Assembly (NCBI GenBank): GCA_019694655.1
Contig: JAIBBN010000003.1
Location: 62,001 to 126,000 of the forward strand
Direction of reading: 5' to 3'
DNA length: 64,000 nucleotides
From: Leptospirales bacterium
Lineage (GTDB): Bacteria > Spirochaetota > Leptospiria > Leptospirales > Leptonemataceae
The first letter of the stretch is position 1, and each line of letters begins with the position of its first letter. Positions 1 to 8,606 of the stretch are shown here, piece by piece. A model generated the notes under the pieces. The model was given only the letters and a program-made list of their open reading frames with translations, was not told where the DNA came from and did no database searches. The position numbers and the translations under genes were made by a program.

Positions 1-375
1 CTCAGTCCAGACAATGTAGAATTGCGCGGGCAGCTGCGCCAGGTGCAAACGGAACTCTGCGAACGCAACCGATTGCGCGGAAGGCAGACGGAAGCCTCGG
101 GGCGCAGCATCGAAGCGCTGCGCATCTTTGCTGGCGGCGAGTGCATGAACGCCGATGCCGCCCGGCTGCGCCATAGCCTGCGCGGGGAGTTTGACGGCAT
201 CCTGGAGCAAGGTCTGACCAGTTATCACGGGCGCGACTATCGAGGGGCCATCGAAAAGCTAGAGCAGGCACTGCTCATCGATCCAGGCAGCCAGAACGCG
301 CGCGCCTACCTGGATCTGGCGCGCAAGAAACTGCAGGCCCTTGAGCGCTTGCAGCGCCAGCAGCCTGTTCGCTGA
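1..375 (+). CDS. TPR-repeat protein, C-terminal end (partial)
   Basis: The reading frame is open from the first base, so this is the 3' end of a gene that starts outside the window. The last ~40 residues have the small/large residue pattern of a tetratricopeptide repeat (Y-x-G-A-I-x-x-L-E-Q-A-L-x-x-D-P), followed by a helical basic tail rich in Leu, Lys, Arg and Gln. TPR units are protein-binding scaffolds; nothing else about function can be read here. A TTG at 22 could be mistaken for the start, but the sequence before it also codes for TPR-like residues. The next gene in the same direction begins about 75 bases downstream. Confidence 0.7.
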   Translation, partial: LSPDNVELRGQLRQVQTELCERNRLRGRQTEASGRSIEALRIFAGGECMNADAARLRHSLRGEFDGILEQGLTSYHGRDYRGAIEKLEQALLIDPGSQNARAYLDLARKKLQALERLQRQQPVR

Positions 376-450
376 ATCGCTCCGCAGGGCAGACCGATGC
401 CAGCGGCGATTCGCGCTTGCGATGGGGCGCTGGAAGCGTCCTGCTGGGTC

Positions 451-981
451 ATGAGTCCGAAGCCAAAGTGGATCGCCCGTCGCTGGCTGCTGCGCATTAC
501 GCCGGGTCGGACCGATGAGCTGCTGGATATTGAAATCCTGAAATCCGAGCGCATTCGCAGTCTGGCAGTGTTGAGCATTGTCGCCAGCGGCGCACTTGTC
601 TGGCTGGCGATCTATCTCCTGGCAAAAGACTCTTTCAATGAGTCGCTGGGCATGCAGTTCCCCTTTGAAGCGCTGCTCTTTACTCTGGTAGGCGCGGCGC
701 TGTACGAGAGCGGTCTGGCGCTGGCGCTTCGATTTCTGATTGCGCGTCGCCGCCGTTTTCCCGACGTTCCGCGCCACCTGCATACAATTCTGGAAACATC
801 GATTCCCGGAATGCTCCTCTGGATTCTCTGTGAACGATTGACGTCGCCGCTTTTCGCCCTGCTTTCGCCGCTGACACTGATCTTCTTTCTGTTTATCATC
901 CTTTCCATCTTGCGTTTGCGCATGGGGCTATCCGCGCTAACCGGTTTGACGGCGGCCATCTGGCTGGCGGCGCTCTCCTAG
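451..981 (+). CDS. Membrane (N-terminal) part of an interrupted class III cyclase
   Basis: This 176-residue product is almost all membrane helices: after a basic, Trp-rich N-terminus there are about five hydrophobic segments, the last ending directly at a TAG stop (979-981). The next frame-matched codons (982 onward) continue with a short polar loop, one more hydrophobic helix and a complete class III cyclase domain. I therefore read 451-1800 as one original gene: membrane sensor domain, then catalytic domain, split by an in-frame stop. The ATG at 451 is chosen because it directly precedes the conserved-looking basic stretch; an in-frame ATG at 397 is also possible. No strong ribosome binding site is visible for either. 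Confidence 0.6.
   Translation: MSPKPKWIARRWLLRITPGRTDELLDIEILKSERIRSLAVLSIVASGALVWLAIYLLAKDSFNESLGMQFPFEALLFTLVGAALYESGLALALRFLIARRRRFPDVPRHLHTILETSIPGMLLWILCERLTSPLFALLSPLTLIFFLFIILSILRLRMGLSALTGLTAAIWLAALS
979..981 (+). other. In-frame amber (TAG) codon splitting the cyclase gene
   Basis: The reading frame is the same (frame 1) on both sides of this TAG. The residues before it end a membrane helix; those after it read R-Y-L-P-Q-I-P-A-D-L-A-P, then another helix and the cyclase linker. One base change (for example TAT/TAC Tyr or CAG Gln to TAG) would explain it. A sequencing error, a true nonsense mutation, or readthrough are all possible; sequence alone cannot choose between them. Confidence 0.7.
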
Positions 982-1044
982 CGCTATCTTCCGCAGATAC
1001 CGGCGGATCTGGCGCCGTCCTACTTGCGATCGACGGTCCCGGCC

Positions 1045-1800
1045 ATGGCGCGCGCAGCGCTGTTGCTGGTGGCCGGCCTCGTGGCCGGTTTTGTGGGGCG
1101 CCAGTTGCGTCTGCGATTGTCGCATTCTCTTGATCTGGTTGAGGAGCGCAATCGGGTCGTGGGCATGTTCGGTCAGTATGTGAGTCCGGAAGTTGTCGAT
1201 CGGCTGCTGCAACAAAAGCAGGAACTGCCGCCCGAAATGCGGCACGTCTGCGTGATGTTCATGGATATCAGAAATTTCACGGCCTTTGCTGAAAAGCGCG
1301 GTCCGGAGGAGGTCATTCTCTATCTGAATACGCTCTTTCAAGAGCTGATTGAAATTGTGAACCGCCACAAGGGCATCGTTAACAAATTTCTAGGCGATGG
1401 CTTCATGGCCGTATTCGGCGCGCCGATCTCCAGCGAAGGGCGAGATGTGGACAACGCAGCGCGGGCCGCGCTGGAAATTCTGGAGCGCATCGATCAGCTG
1501 AATCGCAGCGGACAGATCGCTCCCACTCGCGTCGGCATTGGTTTGCATGCCGGGCCGGCAATGACCGGCAGCGTCGGTTCAGCAGATCGTAAGGAATACA
1601 CAATTATTGGCGACACGGTCAATCTCGCATCGCGCGTAGAACAATTGAACAAAGAGCATGGCAGCGAGCTTCTGGCCACCGATGCAGTGGTGAGCCAGCT
1701 TGGCGCCGACGCTGTCGCCCGCGGATTGCAGGCCCGCGAATTGCCAACGGTGCAGATCCGCGGGCGCGAGGCCCCGGTTCGACTTTTTCGCCTGCGCTGA
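1045..1800 (+). CDS. Class III adenylate cyclase catalytic part
   Basis: Makes cyclic AMP from ATP at the inner membrane, if translated. A single helix (residues ~3-18) leads into the typical linker M-F-G-Q-Y-V-S-P-E-V and a full class III cyclase domain (~65-215). Catalytic residues are intact: metal-binding Asp74 (MFMDIRNF) and Asp118 (KFLGDGF), the adenine-selecting Lys114, and the transition-state Asn193/Arg197 pair (TVNLASR). Lys114 favours an adenylate rather than guanylate cyclase. It is in frame with the upstream membrane fragment and separated from it only by the TAG at 979. The start is uncertain (ATG 1045, or TTG 1024); neither has a clear ribosome binding site, which supports the split-gene reading. 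Confidence 0.8.
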   Translation: MARAALLLVAGLVAGFVGRQLRLRLSHSLDLVEERNRVVGMFGQYVSPEVVDRLLQQKQELPPEMRHVCVMFMDIRNFTAFAEKRGPEEVILYLNTLFQELIEIVNRHKGIVNKFLGDGFMAVFGAPISSEGRDVDNAARAALEILERIDQLNRSGQIAPTRVGIGLHAGPAMTGSVGSADRKEYTIIGDTVNLASRVEQLNKEHGSELLATDAVVSQLGADAVARGLQARELPTVQIRGREAPVRLFRLR

Positions 1801-1822
1801 GGTCGTTGCCGCTCTCCGTATC

Positions 1823-2377
1823 TCAACGCTGGAATTGCTCGAGATCCTGTCCGGCCAGCGCCTGCTCCAGGCGCTGTGCGTGGCGCTCGACGCTTGCTGA
1901 GGTCTCATCGTCGACAAACATCCCCGTTGCTTTGACTACGGCTTCGGCTGTGGCCTTGTTGGATTCAAATTCGCGTTCGATCGTCTGCCGCGAGTTTTCC
2001 AGCTGCTGTCGGGTTTCGGCTGGCAGGTCGTTGCGCGCCAGCTGTTGCTGAATCTCAGCCAGACCCTCTTGCTTTTTCTGCTCCAGTTCCTTTATAAAGG
2101 AGCGCGCTTTGACCACGCTGAAGGCCAGGGCGATCTTGGCGTTGGTCTGCTGGAATTGGGCCAGGCTTTCAAATCCCGCTTCGCGAGCGATTTTTTCCAT
2201 TTGCGCATCGTCGCCGCCCTGTCCGCCAGGCGCGCCTGCGGCGCGCATGCCGTCTGCGGCGCGAATGTACTTTTCGATGGTGGCGTCGTCGATGGCGCCG
2301 CCCAGCAGTTTACTGCAGAGCGTGAATGCTGCCAGACATAGCAGGATAAACAGGAAGATTGGTTTGCGCAAGTTCAT
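1823..2377 (-). CDS. Putative envelope lipoprotein, coiled-coil
   Basis: A 184-residue protein of unknown function. The start at 2377 (ATG AAC) has a GGAG eight bases upstream; an in-frame ATG 12 bases earlier overlaps that GGAG and is less likely. A hydrophobic signal segment ends at a Cys (residue ~22, A-F-T-L-C-S), a relaxed spirochaete-type lipobox. The mature part is charged, almost all helical and rich in Gln, Glu and Lys, with heptad-like spacing (~90-150) and no Cys or catalytic motif. It lies downstream of the GlpT-like transporter gene on the same strand with an 85-base gap and could be co-transcribed. Exported location is well supported; function is unknown. Confidence 0.6.
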   Translation of the reverse strand: MNLRKPIFLFILLCLAAFTLCSKLLGGAIDDATIEKYIRAADGMRAAGAPGGQGGDDAQMEKIAREAGFESLAQFQQTNAKIALAFSVVKARSFIKELEQKKQEGLAEIQQQLARNDLPAETRQQLENSRQTIEREFESNKATAEAVVKATGMFVDDETSASVERHAQRLEQALAGQDLEQFQR

Positions 2378-2453
2378 TGCATACTCCATCGGTAGTTGCC
2401 AGAGAAGGTGTCTCCCGGATTGCTGCGGTCAAGCAGAACAGCCTTGCCGATCG

Positions 2454-2472
2454 CCCGCGGTTTAGCCGCGGG
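2454..2472 (-). other. Perfect GC-rich hairpin over a stop codon
   Basis: CCCGCGG, loop TTTAG, CCGCGGG: a perfect 7-bp stem whose loop holds the TAA stop (read on the minus strand) of the GlpT-like gene. There is no T-run, so it is not a classic intrinsic terminator; it could affect mRNA stability or translation of the downstream gene. Confidence 0.45.
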
Positions 2473-3775
2473 GGCGCAGTTTCACGGTAAAGATCAGGAG
2501 GAATACCGAGAGCAGCGAACAGCCAAGGATAAAGTAGAGCATTTGGTCCCAGCTTTGCTCGGCAAGCACGCCCGAAATCTTGGCCATGGCGGCTCGGCCG
2601 CTGTAGCCCGCCAGCCCAATGAAGCCGGCGGCAGCGCCCACTGCCTTCTTCGATGAAAAGTCCAGGGCAGCAATGCCAATCAAAGCAACAGCGGGATAGA
2701 CGAAACAACCAATGACCGCAAAGGCCGCATAGACGACCCACAGCTCGCTGTGCGGTGCGTAGACCAGTACGGCAAACGCGCCAGTGACAATCACCATGCA
2801 CAGCAGGCTGACCAAACCGCGCCGCCCCTTCAATCGATCTGAATACCAGCCAACCAGGATCGTCGTGGGGATGGCGGCGGTTTCCAGCACCGAGGTGCTG
2901 AATCCGGCGGCAACAATATCCACGCCGCGCGCCTCTTTCAAGAAATGCGGACCCCAGTCAATCATTGCATAGCGCGCAATATAGACAAAGAAATTGGCCA
3001 GCGCAAAGGTCCAGATGATTCGATTGGTCAGCACGTTGTCAATGATCAGCTCGCGAATGTTCAGTTCCTTCTCATGCGTTTCACGACCTGCCGGCGGATA
3101 GTCGTTGCGAAACTCTTCAATGGATGGCAAGCCGAGGGACTGTGGCGTATCACGCAGACGCGCAAGGAGGTACAGGGCGCCAGCCAGTGCAATCGCGCCG
3201 GGTATGTAAAAGGCGGCCTGCCAGCCGATGACTTTCGTGAGCAGTGCGGCCAGCGCGCCGATGCTTGCCCCGCCGACGTTGTGCGCGGTGTTCCAGATCG
3301 AAAACTTCAGGCCCCGTTCATTTTCGCTGAACCAGTGGCCAAGCGTGCGACCGCAGGGCGGCCAACCCATGCCCTGAAACAATCCGTTCATTCCCCACAG
3401 CGTTAGATGCAGCCAGTAGTCATGCGCTGCCGAAAAGGCGAAGTTGCAGAACGCCGTCAGCGCGAGGCCGAGGGCCATGAAGGTGCGCGGGTTGGAGCGA
3501 TCCGACCAGGCCCCCATGAAAAACTTTCCGACTCCATAGGTAATTGCGGTGATGGCCGCAAAGTCGGCCAGTTCGCTCTTGCTGTAGCCCAGCGCTGCGC
3601 CGAAGTCGGCCTGCACCGGCGCCAGATTGTTGCGCACCAGATAGAAAAGCGAATAGCCGATGAAGGTCGCTTCCAGCATTTGCCAGCGCAACCAGGGGAA
3701 GCGCCGTTGCACCTCGGCCTGCGGCAATTGCGGACGGTGCGCGGCCGGCTGCAGGAAGGGGAGGTTGGCAAGCAT
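2462..3775 (-). CDS. MFS transporter of the organophosphate:phosphate antiporter (GlpT/UhpT) type
   Basis: A 437-residue, 12-helix inner-membrane transporter. The N-terminal half has the OPA signature: Y-L-V-R-N-N after helix 1, the loop D-R-S-N-P-R between helices 2 and 3, and W-G-M-N-G-L-F-Q-G-M-G-W-P-P followed by W-F-S-E-N-E-R-G. Known members exchange glycerol-3-phosphate, hexose phosphates or phosphoglycerate for phosphate; the substrate here cannot be told. The frame is open to 3862, but those codons run into the divergent glyoxalase-like gene. The ATG at 3775 gives the family's usual length and leaves a 65-base shared promoter region, though no ribosome binding site is obvious. Confidence 0.85.
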   Translation of the reverse strand: MLANLPFLQPAAHRPQLPQAEVQRRFPWLRWQMLEATFIGYSLFYLVRNNLAPVQADFGAALGYSKSELADFAAITAITYGVGKFFMGAWSDRSNPRTFMALGLALTAFCNFAFSAAHDYWLHLTLWGMNGLFQGMGWPPCGRTLGHWFSENERGLKFSIWNTAHNVGGASIGALAALLTKVIGWQAAFYIPGAIALAGALYLLARLRDTPQSLGLPSIEEFRNDYPPAGRETHEKELNIRELIIDNVLTNRIIWTFALANFFVYIARYAMIDWGPHFLKEARGVDIVAAGFSTSVLETAAIPTTILVGWYSDRLKGRRGLVSLLCMVIVTGAFAVLVYAPHSELWVVYAAFAVIGCFVYPAVALIGIAALDFSSKKAVGAAAGFIGLAGYSGRAAMAKISGVLAEQSWDQMLYFILGCSLLSVFLLIFTVKLRPRG

Positions 3776-3840
3776 GCGCTCGAATCTGGAAGAGGCGCCC
3801 TTGCCGGCAATCTCATTCAGCGTACATTTTGGAGAAAGCG

Positions 3841-4266
3841 ATGCCGCGATTTCAGCCAGCAATCAATCATCTTGCGCTGTTTGCCCGCGATCTGCCGGCG
3901 CTGGCGCACTTCTATGGCCAGACGCTACAATTATCGGAACTGGCGCGCCGCTTCGGGACCGCCGGCGAATTGCGCGCCGTCTGGTTCAACCTGGGCCCCA
4001 GCGTATTGATGCTGGAACTTGCCGACGCGCAGGCGGCTTCTGCAGCGCCATCGCTGCCGCCGGCAATGCGTCCGGCCGGCGCCTTTCTCTTGGCCATCAA
4101 CGTCGATGATCGCCAGCGTCAGCGATTGCTGGCTGCGCTTGCCGATGCGGGCGTCGCGCTACTCCGCCAGAGCGAATACAGCGACTATTTCCTGGATCCC
4201 GAAGGCAATCGACTGGCCCTGAGCCGGTTTGAAATCGCAACATTTCTTGAGGCCGAGGGCGAGTGA
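3841..4266 (+). CDS. VOC/glyoxalase-fold protein
   Basis: A 141-residue protein of the vicinal oxygen chelate superfamily: two beta-alpha-beta-beta-beta modules, opening with N-H-L-A-L-F-A-R-D-L and F-Y-G-Q-T-L, and ending with D-Y-F-L-D-P-E-G-N-R-L-A-L. Metal-ligand candidates are His10 and a Glu/Asp near the end (D-P-E-G-N). Members include glyoxalase I, dioxygenases and antibiotic-binding proteins, so the substrate is open. The ATG at 3841 is chosen for GGAG six bases upstream. It is divergent from the GlpT-like transporter and 49 bases ahead of the next membrane protein gene. Confidence 0.75.
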   Translation: MPRFQPAINHLALFARDLPALAHFYGQTLQLSELARRFGTAGELRAVWFNLGPSVLMLELADAQAASAAPSLPPAMRPAGAFLLAINVDDRQRQRLLAALADAGVALLRQSEYSDYFLDPEGNRLALSRFEIATFLEAEGE

Positions 4267-4315
4267 AATCAGTTGCAGGCCGCCAGCCAGGCGCCTGATT
4301 CGACAGCCGGAAGCT

Positions 4316-4837
4316 ATGCTGAACACGTCGCCCAGGAAACGCCCGCTGCGCCGCCTGATTTTTCCGATCCTGCTGATGATCGTGATCTACGTACTGCTGG
4401 GCAATGCTCGCAGCGTTGCCGAGAATCCCTTTTTTCCAGGCGCCAGCATCAGCGTAAACCGCATCGTGCCCGTGCTCGGCGGCGTGCTCTTTGGCCCCTG
4501 GGCGGGCCTCGCAGTTGGATTACTGGGCACCGCATTCAATGCAGTCTCCCCGGGCGGCGGCTACTTTGAATGGTTGAGTATTTTGCCGCATGCCCTGATG
4601 GGCCTCGCTGCCGGAATCCTGGCGCGCATGACGCCAACGCCGCTGCCGATGCTGGCCGTGTATCTGGGCATCGCCCTGCAGGCCGCCGCCTTCTGGATTG
4701 CAGGCGAGACCAGCTGGATCGAACTCAGTCGATCAAACTTTATCTGGCGTCAGCTGAGCGATGGATTGGTAACGATCATGGCAGCTCTGGTAGTGGCGGC
4801 GCTATTCCGCATTACTGCCGCCAGCGTACGCGATTGA
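4316..4837 (+). CDS. Six-helix membrane protein resembling an ECF transporter S component
   Basis: A 173-residue integral membrane protein. After a basic N-terminus there are about five to six hydrophobic segments with Gly-rich helices (V-L-G-G-V-L-F-G-P-W-A-G-L-A-V-G-L-L-G-T) and the P-G-G-Y-F-E-W loop pattern seen in small-molecule-binding S components of energy-coupling factor transporters. No EcfA/EcfT genes are nearby, so a solitary S component using a shared energising module, or another six-helix family, are both possible. A weak GGAAG lies just before the ATG. The gene abuts the following AI-2E family gene, so the two are probably co-transcribed. Confidence 0.55.
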   Translation: MLNTSPRKRPLRRLIFPILLMIVIYVLLGNARSVAENPFFPGASISVNRIVPVLGGVLFGPWAGLAVGLLGTAFNAVSPGGGYFEWLSILPHALMGLAAGILARMTPTPLPMLAVYLGIALQAAAFWIAGETSWIELSRSNFIWRQLSDGLVTIMAALVVAALFRITAASVRD

Positions 4838-4870
4838 ATGGCCCATCAGTCTCTGCCAGGTGAGATCGCT

Positions 4871-6019
4871 ATGGAAGAACAAAGTATGCCCGTTTCGCTG
4901 GAAAAACGCGTCTGGTTTGGCATGGCCCTGATCGGCGCTGCACTCACTTTCTTTTTTGCGCTGGGCTTCTATTTCTACACCATATTGCTCAGCCTGGCGC
5001 TGGGTCTTGCCCTGATTACGCTGGTGCGCAAGTTGCGCGGCGACCTTTCCAGCAAACTGGATCCCTATCGACTCTCTGAACGGCGTCGTCAGGCGCATAC
5101 GATTGTCATTGCCGCACTCTGGATCATTTCCGCCGTCTATTTACTGCTTGTTTCTCTGGAGGACCTGAATCAGGCGCTCGATCGACTGCGGCCCGGTTCG
5201 CTGAGCTGGCAGACTTTTTACGATCAGGGACTCCGGCCTTTCTTGCCGCGCGAGGTGCGCACCAGCGCCTACTTTCAGGAGATCTTTCAGTCGACCGGCG
5301 ACTATCTGGGGGCGCTGCTGCAGGCAAAATTTGCGCAGATTCCAACCGTGCTGTTCACCTGCCTGTTGATCATACCGCCAATGCTATTCCAGTACTTTCG
5401 CAGCGGTCAGGACCTTCGCCAGCGCATGGCACTACGCTTGCCGGAAGAGTTTCGCTCCAGCTTCGAGCAGGCCTGGTTGCGCACCGGGGCGCAACTCAAT
5501 GACTATCTTACCGTCGCGGTTGCCGAGGCAACGGTGGTGGGCGCCATTTCCTGTCTGGGCTTCTACATTGGAGGCGTCAAGGGCTGGCTGATTCTTGGAG
5601 TGCTTGCCGGCCTTGCCAATATGGCCCCGGTTTTCGGGCCGATCATTGGCGCCATTCCGCCAGTGATGATCTCGCTGGCCTTGCGCGATCCGACCGCCGC
5701 CCTGATCGCGTTAGCTACCAGCGGCTTTGCACATGCCGTCGACAATCTGGTGCTGGTGCCGGTGATGGTAGCGCGCAAAGTCCAGGTCAATCCGCTGGCT
5801 GCAATGTTGCTGCTCTTGACCGGCGCCGCGGCCTTTGGCGCGATTGGCATTGTCTTTGCGGTCCCTGTCTATCTGGTCTACCGCATCATTCTGACCGAAA
5901 GCTACGGCGCACTGGTGCGCGTTTACGATCCAGGAATCGCGGCGGCCTTTGAATCGCGGCAGCAGGCGCTAGCGGATCAGCAGGCCCCTCAGCAGCAGTC
6001 ACAACAGCAACAGCAGTAG
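4871..6019 (+). CDS. AI-2E/PerM family transporter with a glutamine-rich tail
   Basis: A 382-residue inner-membrane protein with about seven helices, in the layout of the AI-2E exporter (PerM/YdiK) family: two N-terminal helices, a soluble loop (~75-140), then L-I-I-P-P-M-L-F, and the family's C-terminal helices with P-V-F-G-P-I-I-G-A-I-P and L-V-L-V-P-V-M-V-A-R-K-V-Q-V-N-P-L. Family members move small molecules or ions; the substrate is unclear. ATG 4871 has AGGTGAG seven bases upstream and is preferred over the ATG at 4838 that abuts the previous stop. The last ~20 residues are mostly Gln, encoded by a CAG/CAA run, which is unusual. Confidence 0.85.
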   Translation: MEEQSMPVSLEKRVWFGMALIGAALTFFFALGFYFYTILLSLALGLALITLVRKLRGDLSSKLDPYRLSERRRQAHTIVIAALWIISAVYLLLVSLEDLNQALDRLRPGSLSWQTFYDQGLRPFLPREVRTSAYFQEIFQSTGDYLGALLQAKFAQIPTVLFTCLLIIPPMLFQYFRSGQDLRQRMALRLPEEFRSSFEQAWLRTGAQLNDYLTVAVAEATVVGAISCLGFYIGGVKGWLILGVLAGLANMAPVFGPIIGAIPPVMISLALRDPTAALIALATSGFAHAVDNLVLVPVMVARKVQVNPLAAMLLLLTGAAAFGAIGIVFAVPVYLVYRIILTESYGALVRVYDPGIAAAFESRQQALADQQAPQQQSQQQQQ

Positions 6020-6039
6020 TCCCCACTTTGTCGCGCCGC

Positions 6040-6336
6040 TCAACGTTGTAGCGGGGCCTCCGGAGAACGGCGGCTGAGATGTCCCTGCAGCGATCGGCGC
6101 AGTCCGAAACGACGGTCCACCAGCGGCAGCAGTGCGCCCTCAATGACTGCCGCCAGTACAAAGGGCGTGGCCAGCGATGCCAGCAGCAACGCGGCCAGCA
6201 GGGCCGGGCGCTGCCAGTTGGCCAGCGCCGCCATGCAGACAATGCCAGCGCTCCAGATTGCCAGCGAAAGGATCAACGCCGACCTTTGCAGGCGGCGGGC
6301 CCAGCGAGCATGCTGCAGAAAGCTTCGAATATGCAT
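6040..6336 (-). CDS. Small two-helix membrane protein, unknown function
   Basis: A 98-residue protein with a basic N-terminus, two hydrophobic segments (~20-42 and ~46-68) and an Arg-rich C-terminal tail. AGGGAG lies nine bases before the ATG, which supports translation. It is convergent with the AI-2E family gene and lies 134 bases downstream of the channel gene on the same strand. It matches no family I recognise; two short helices with basic flanks fit a small subunit or regulatory membrane protein, but that is a guess. Confidence 0.5.
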   Translation of the reverse strand: MHIRSFLQHARWARRLQRSALILSLAIWSAGIVCMAALANWQRPALLAALLLASLATPFVLAAVIEGALLPLVDRRFGLRRSLQGHLSRRSPEAPLQR

Positions 6337-6470
6337 AGTGTTTCGCTCCCTGGCGATGCAGCCAGCATCGCGGATTGAATCTCTATGCAGTCAGACGAAT
6401 CTGCGTTGCCTGTGGTTGCGACAAATTACGGTCCGAAAAAAGCGAACTTCGCGCCCGTCCGGCCGTCCCG

Positions 6471-8432
6471 CTATTGCTCGTCTTCGGCAAGCGTAATCAG
6501 CATGTCATCGGGGCCCAGATCGAAGGTCTCATCCTGCGGCGGAATCAAGCGCACGCCAAAATTGTTTTCCGGCGATTGCTCCGCGCCGCCCAGTCGGATG
6601 CCGATCAGCGTCTCGTTGCGCGCTCGCGCTTGAACGATGCACTGCGCATAACTCAGGCGCGCCGGCAGATTGCCGAAAAAGAGCGAGGCGGGTTTGAGAT
6701 AGACCTCGGCGCCGTCGGCGCTGAATAGATCGTCATAGATCGCCATCACGTCCGGCTCCTGTGATACCTGGGCGACGATTCGAGAAACAAACTGATTGGA
6801 GATCAGAAAGTCGCGTACGCCTGTTTGCAGAACCAACTCAATATTTTCGGAGTCCATCACCTCGGTGATCAGTTTGGTGTCCGGCTCGCGACCGTTTTGC
6901 GCTGTCGTCTGTCGGAAGTGCTGGCGGAACTGCAACAGAATGGCAATGGAGTCAGCGTCTACTTCCTCGGCGCTTTCGCCGTCGCCGGCCAGCAGCAGGG
7001 CATTGTCATAGCTTTCTGGCTGCAGACGCGCCAGAATATCGGGAGAGTGGACGTCGGCTTGAATCAGTTTGATGCTCAGGTTGCTGCGCGATTCGCGCAG
7101 CGCATCAACGGCGGACTTGATCGTTTGCGTCGGCTGGGCGACAACGACATGGATTTCCGATCCGGGGCTGGCGTAATCGGCATATTCCCCGATGATTAGC
7201 GGCGTCTTGGAATTCCAGCCAACCAGCAATTGCTTTTCCGGCTTCAATTCGCGGCGTCCCTGCGGCAAGAGAGCGGGGGCCAGCGCCGGGCCAGCGTCCA
7301 GACAGCGAATGGTTGAATCATCCTCGGCCAGAACAATCGCCTCTTCGCCATCAACTGGCTTGTAGCTGGCCGGCGGATTCAGATGAATCTTGCCTTGCAC
7401 GTCGCGAAAGCCAAGCAGCGCACAAGCGGGAAAGGCCAATTGCAGAAGGTCAAAGCTGCGGCCGCCCCAGCCGCCCGCGTGGCGATAAAAGTAAAACTCA
7501 CAGCCTTCAAAGCCGACCAGATTCTGATAAACGACTGCCAGACCGGAGGTGCGCGAGGTTTGCACCAGCAGCCGCGCCAGAATCAGATCTTCGTGGATTG
7601 CCACGATTCGACCGGGCGCCAGAGCCTCTGCCAGCTTGCGATTGCGGTCCAGATGCAGTTCGGCGGCGATGGGCGGCGCCACATTGTCGCAGGCGGCCAG
7701 GATAGCCAGAATTGCCTTGAGGACGCGCGCATCGCCATTGGCGCGCGCATCGCGCGCGGCGGATGAACCGGCTTCATTCAAGACGACTACGCCGCGCGCT
7801 TCGCCTACCGCCATCTTGCGCAACGAATCGATGCTGGTGGTAGAGCCGCTGCGCGTAATGATGCGCGTCGATTTGCGGTCCTCGATGTGCTCCGCAAAGT
7901 AATCGTCCATTGTCTCTTTGTCCGCTTCGGCCAGAACGCCAATTGCCGCGTCGCGCTCCGATTCATTGGCGATGATCAACTCGCGTATCACCTCCACCGA
8001 TCGATCGCGAAAGCCCAGAATCAACGTGTGCCCGCTCTCCAGCACTGCGCTCTTGCCCTTGCGCAATTCCTGGAGCCGCGCCTCAAATTGCTGCGTAATG
8101 AAGGCAACCAGGCTGGAAAAGAGGACCAGCCCCAGGCTGACAGTGGCAATGCCCCAGAATTTGTTCAGCGCGTTGGCGTCGCCGTCTTCGGCCACCGCTC
8201 CGGCGTCCGATATTTGTAAAAAGGTGCGCCACAGCTGATCATTGAGCGCCTGCAGGTTTTCGTCCGGCCAGATCAGGCCGCCCAGCAGTCGCAACAGGGC
8301 CATCGCCGCGTAAGCAATGGCGAACAGGCTGATCAAGGCCAGAAAGACGGAGAGACCGCCGCGGGCCATGAAGTTGTCGATCGCGTAGCGCAGGCGCGCG
8401 CCAAAGCTGGCGCGTTGTTTGGAAGATGACAT
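6471..8432 (-). CDS. CASTOR/POLLUX-related ion channel with RCK-like NAD-binding domains
   Basis: A 653-residue membrane protein. Two membrane helices (~26-49 and ~92-114) flank a pore-like segment (L-W-R-T-F-L-Q-I-S-D-A-G, ~67-79), followed by a long cytosolic part with two Rossmann-like domains; the first begins H-T-L-I-L-G-F-R-D-R-S (~135-145) and is of the TrkA-N type. The acidic pore and cytosolic layout match bacterial relatives of plant CASTOR/POLLUX cation channels. The frame is open to 8912 but that extension has no membrane or domain features and overlaps the divergent CDF gene. ATG 8432 is the natural start although no ribosome binding site is clear. Confidence 0.8.
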   Translation of the reverse strand: MSSSKQRASFGARLRYAIDNFMARGGLSVFLALISLFAIAYAAMALLRLLGGLIWPDENLQALNDQLWRTFLQISDAGAVAEDGDANALNKFWGIATVSLGLVLFSSLVAFITQQFEARLQELRKGKSAVLESGHTLILGFRDRSVEVIRELIIANESERDAAIGVLAEADKETMDDYFAEHIEDRKSTRIITRSGSTTSIDSLRKMAVGEARGVVVLNEAGSSAARDARANGDARVLKAILAILAACDNVAPPIAAELHLDRNRKLAEALAPGRIVAIHEDLILARLLVQTSRTSGLAVVYQNLVGFEGCEFYFYRHAGGWGGRSFDLLQLAFPACALLGFRDVQGKIHLNPPASYKPVDGEEAIVLAEDDSTIRCLDAGPALAPALLPQGRRELKPEKQLLVGWNSKTPLIIGEYADYASPGSEIHVVVAQPTQTIKSAVDALRESRSNLSIKLIQADVHSPDILARLQPESYDNALLLAGDGESAEEVDADSIAILLQFRQHFRQTTAQNGREPDTKLITEVMDSENIELVLQTGVRDFLISNQFVSRIVAQVSQEPDVMAIYDDLFSADGAEVYLKPASLFFGNLPARLSYAQCIVQARARNETLIGIRLGGAEQSPENNFGVRLIPPQDETFDLGPDDMLITLAEDEQ

Positions 8433-8606
8433 CAGAGTGAGAGGGCTTTTCGCCCGGCGACTGTAAAGCGCTTTTCGCCGTGCTGACTGGCAGCAAGGCC
8501 TGGCGCGTTCCAGCGCAATCGCCTGCGAAAAATTCTTGAAGCTCAATCCGGCCGCCAGCCTGCTCGTCGCCGCCGCGGGCCAGGAAGTCTGCGATAGGAG
8601 TCTTAC

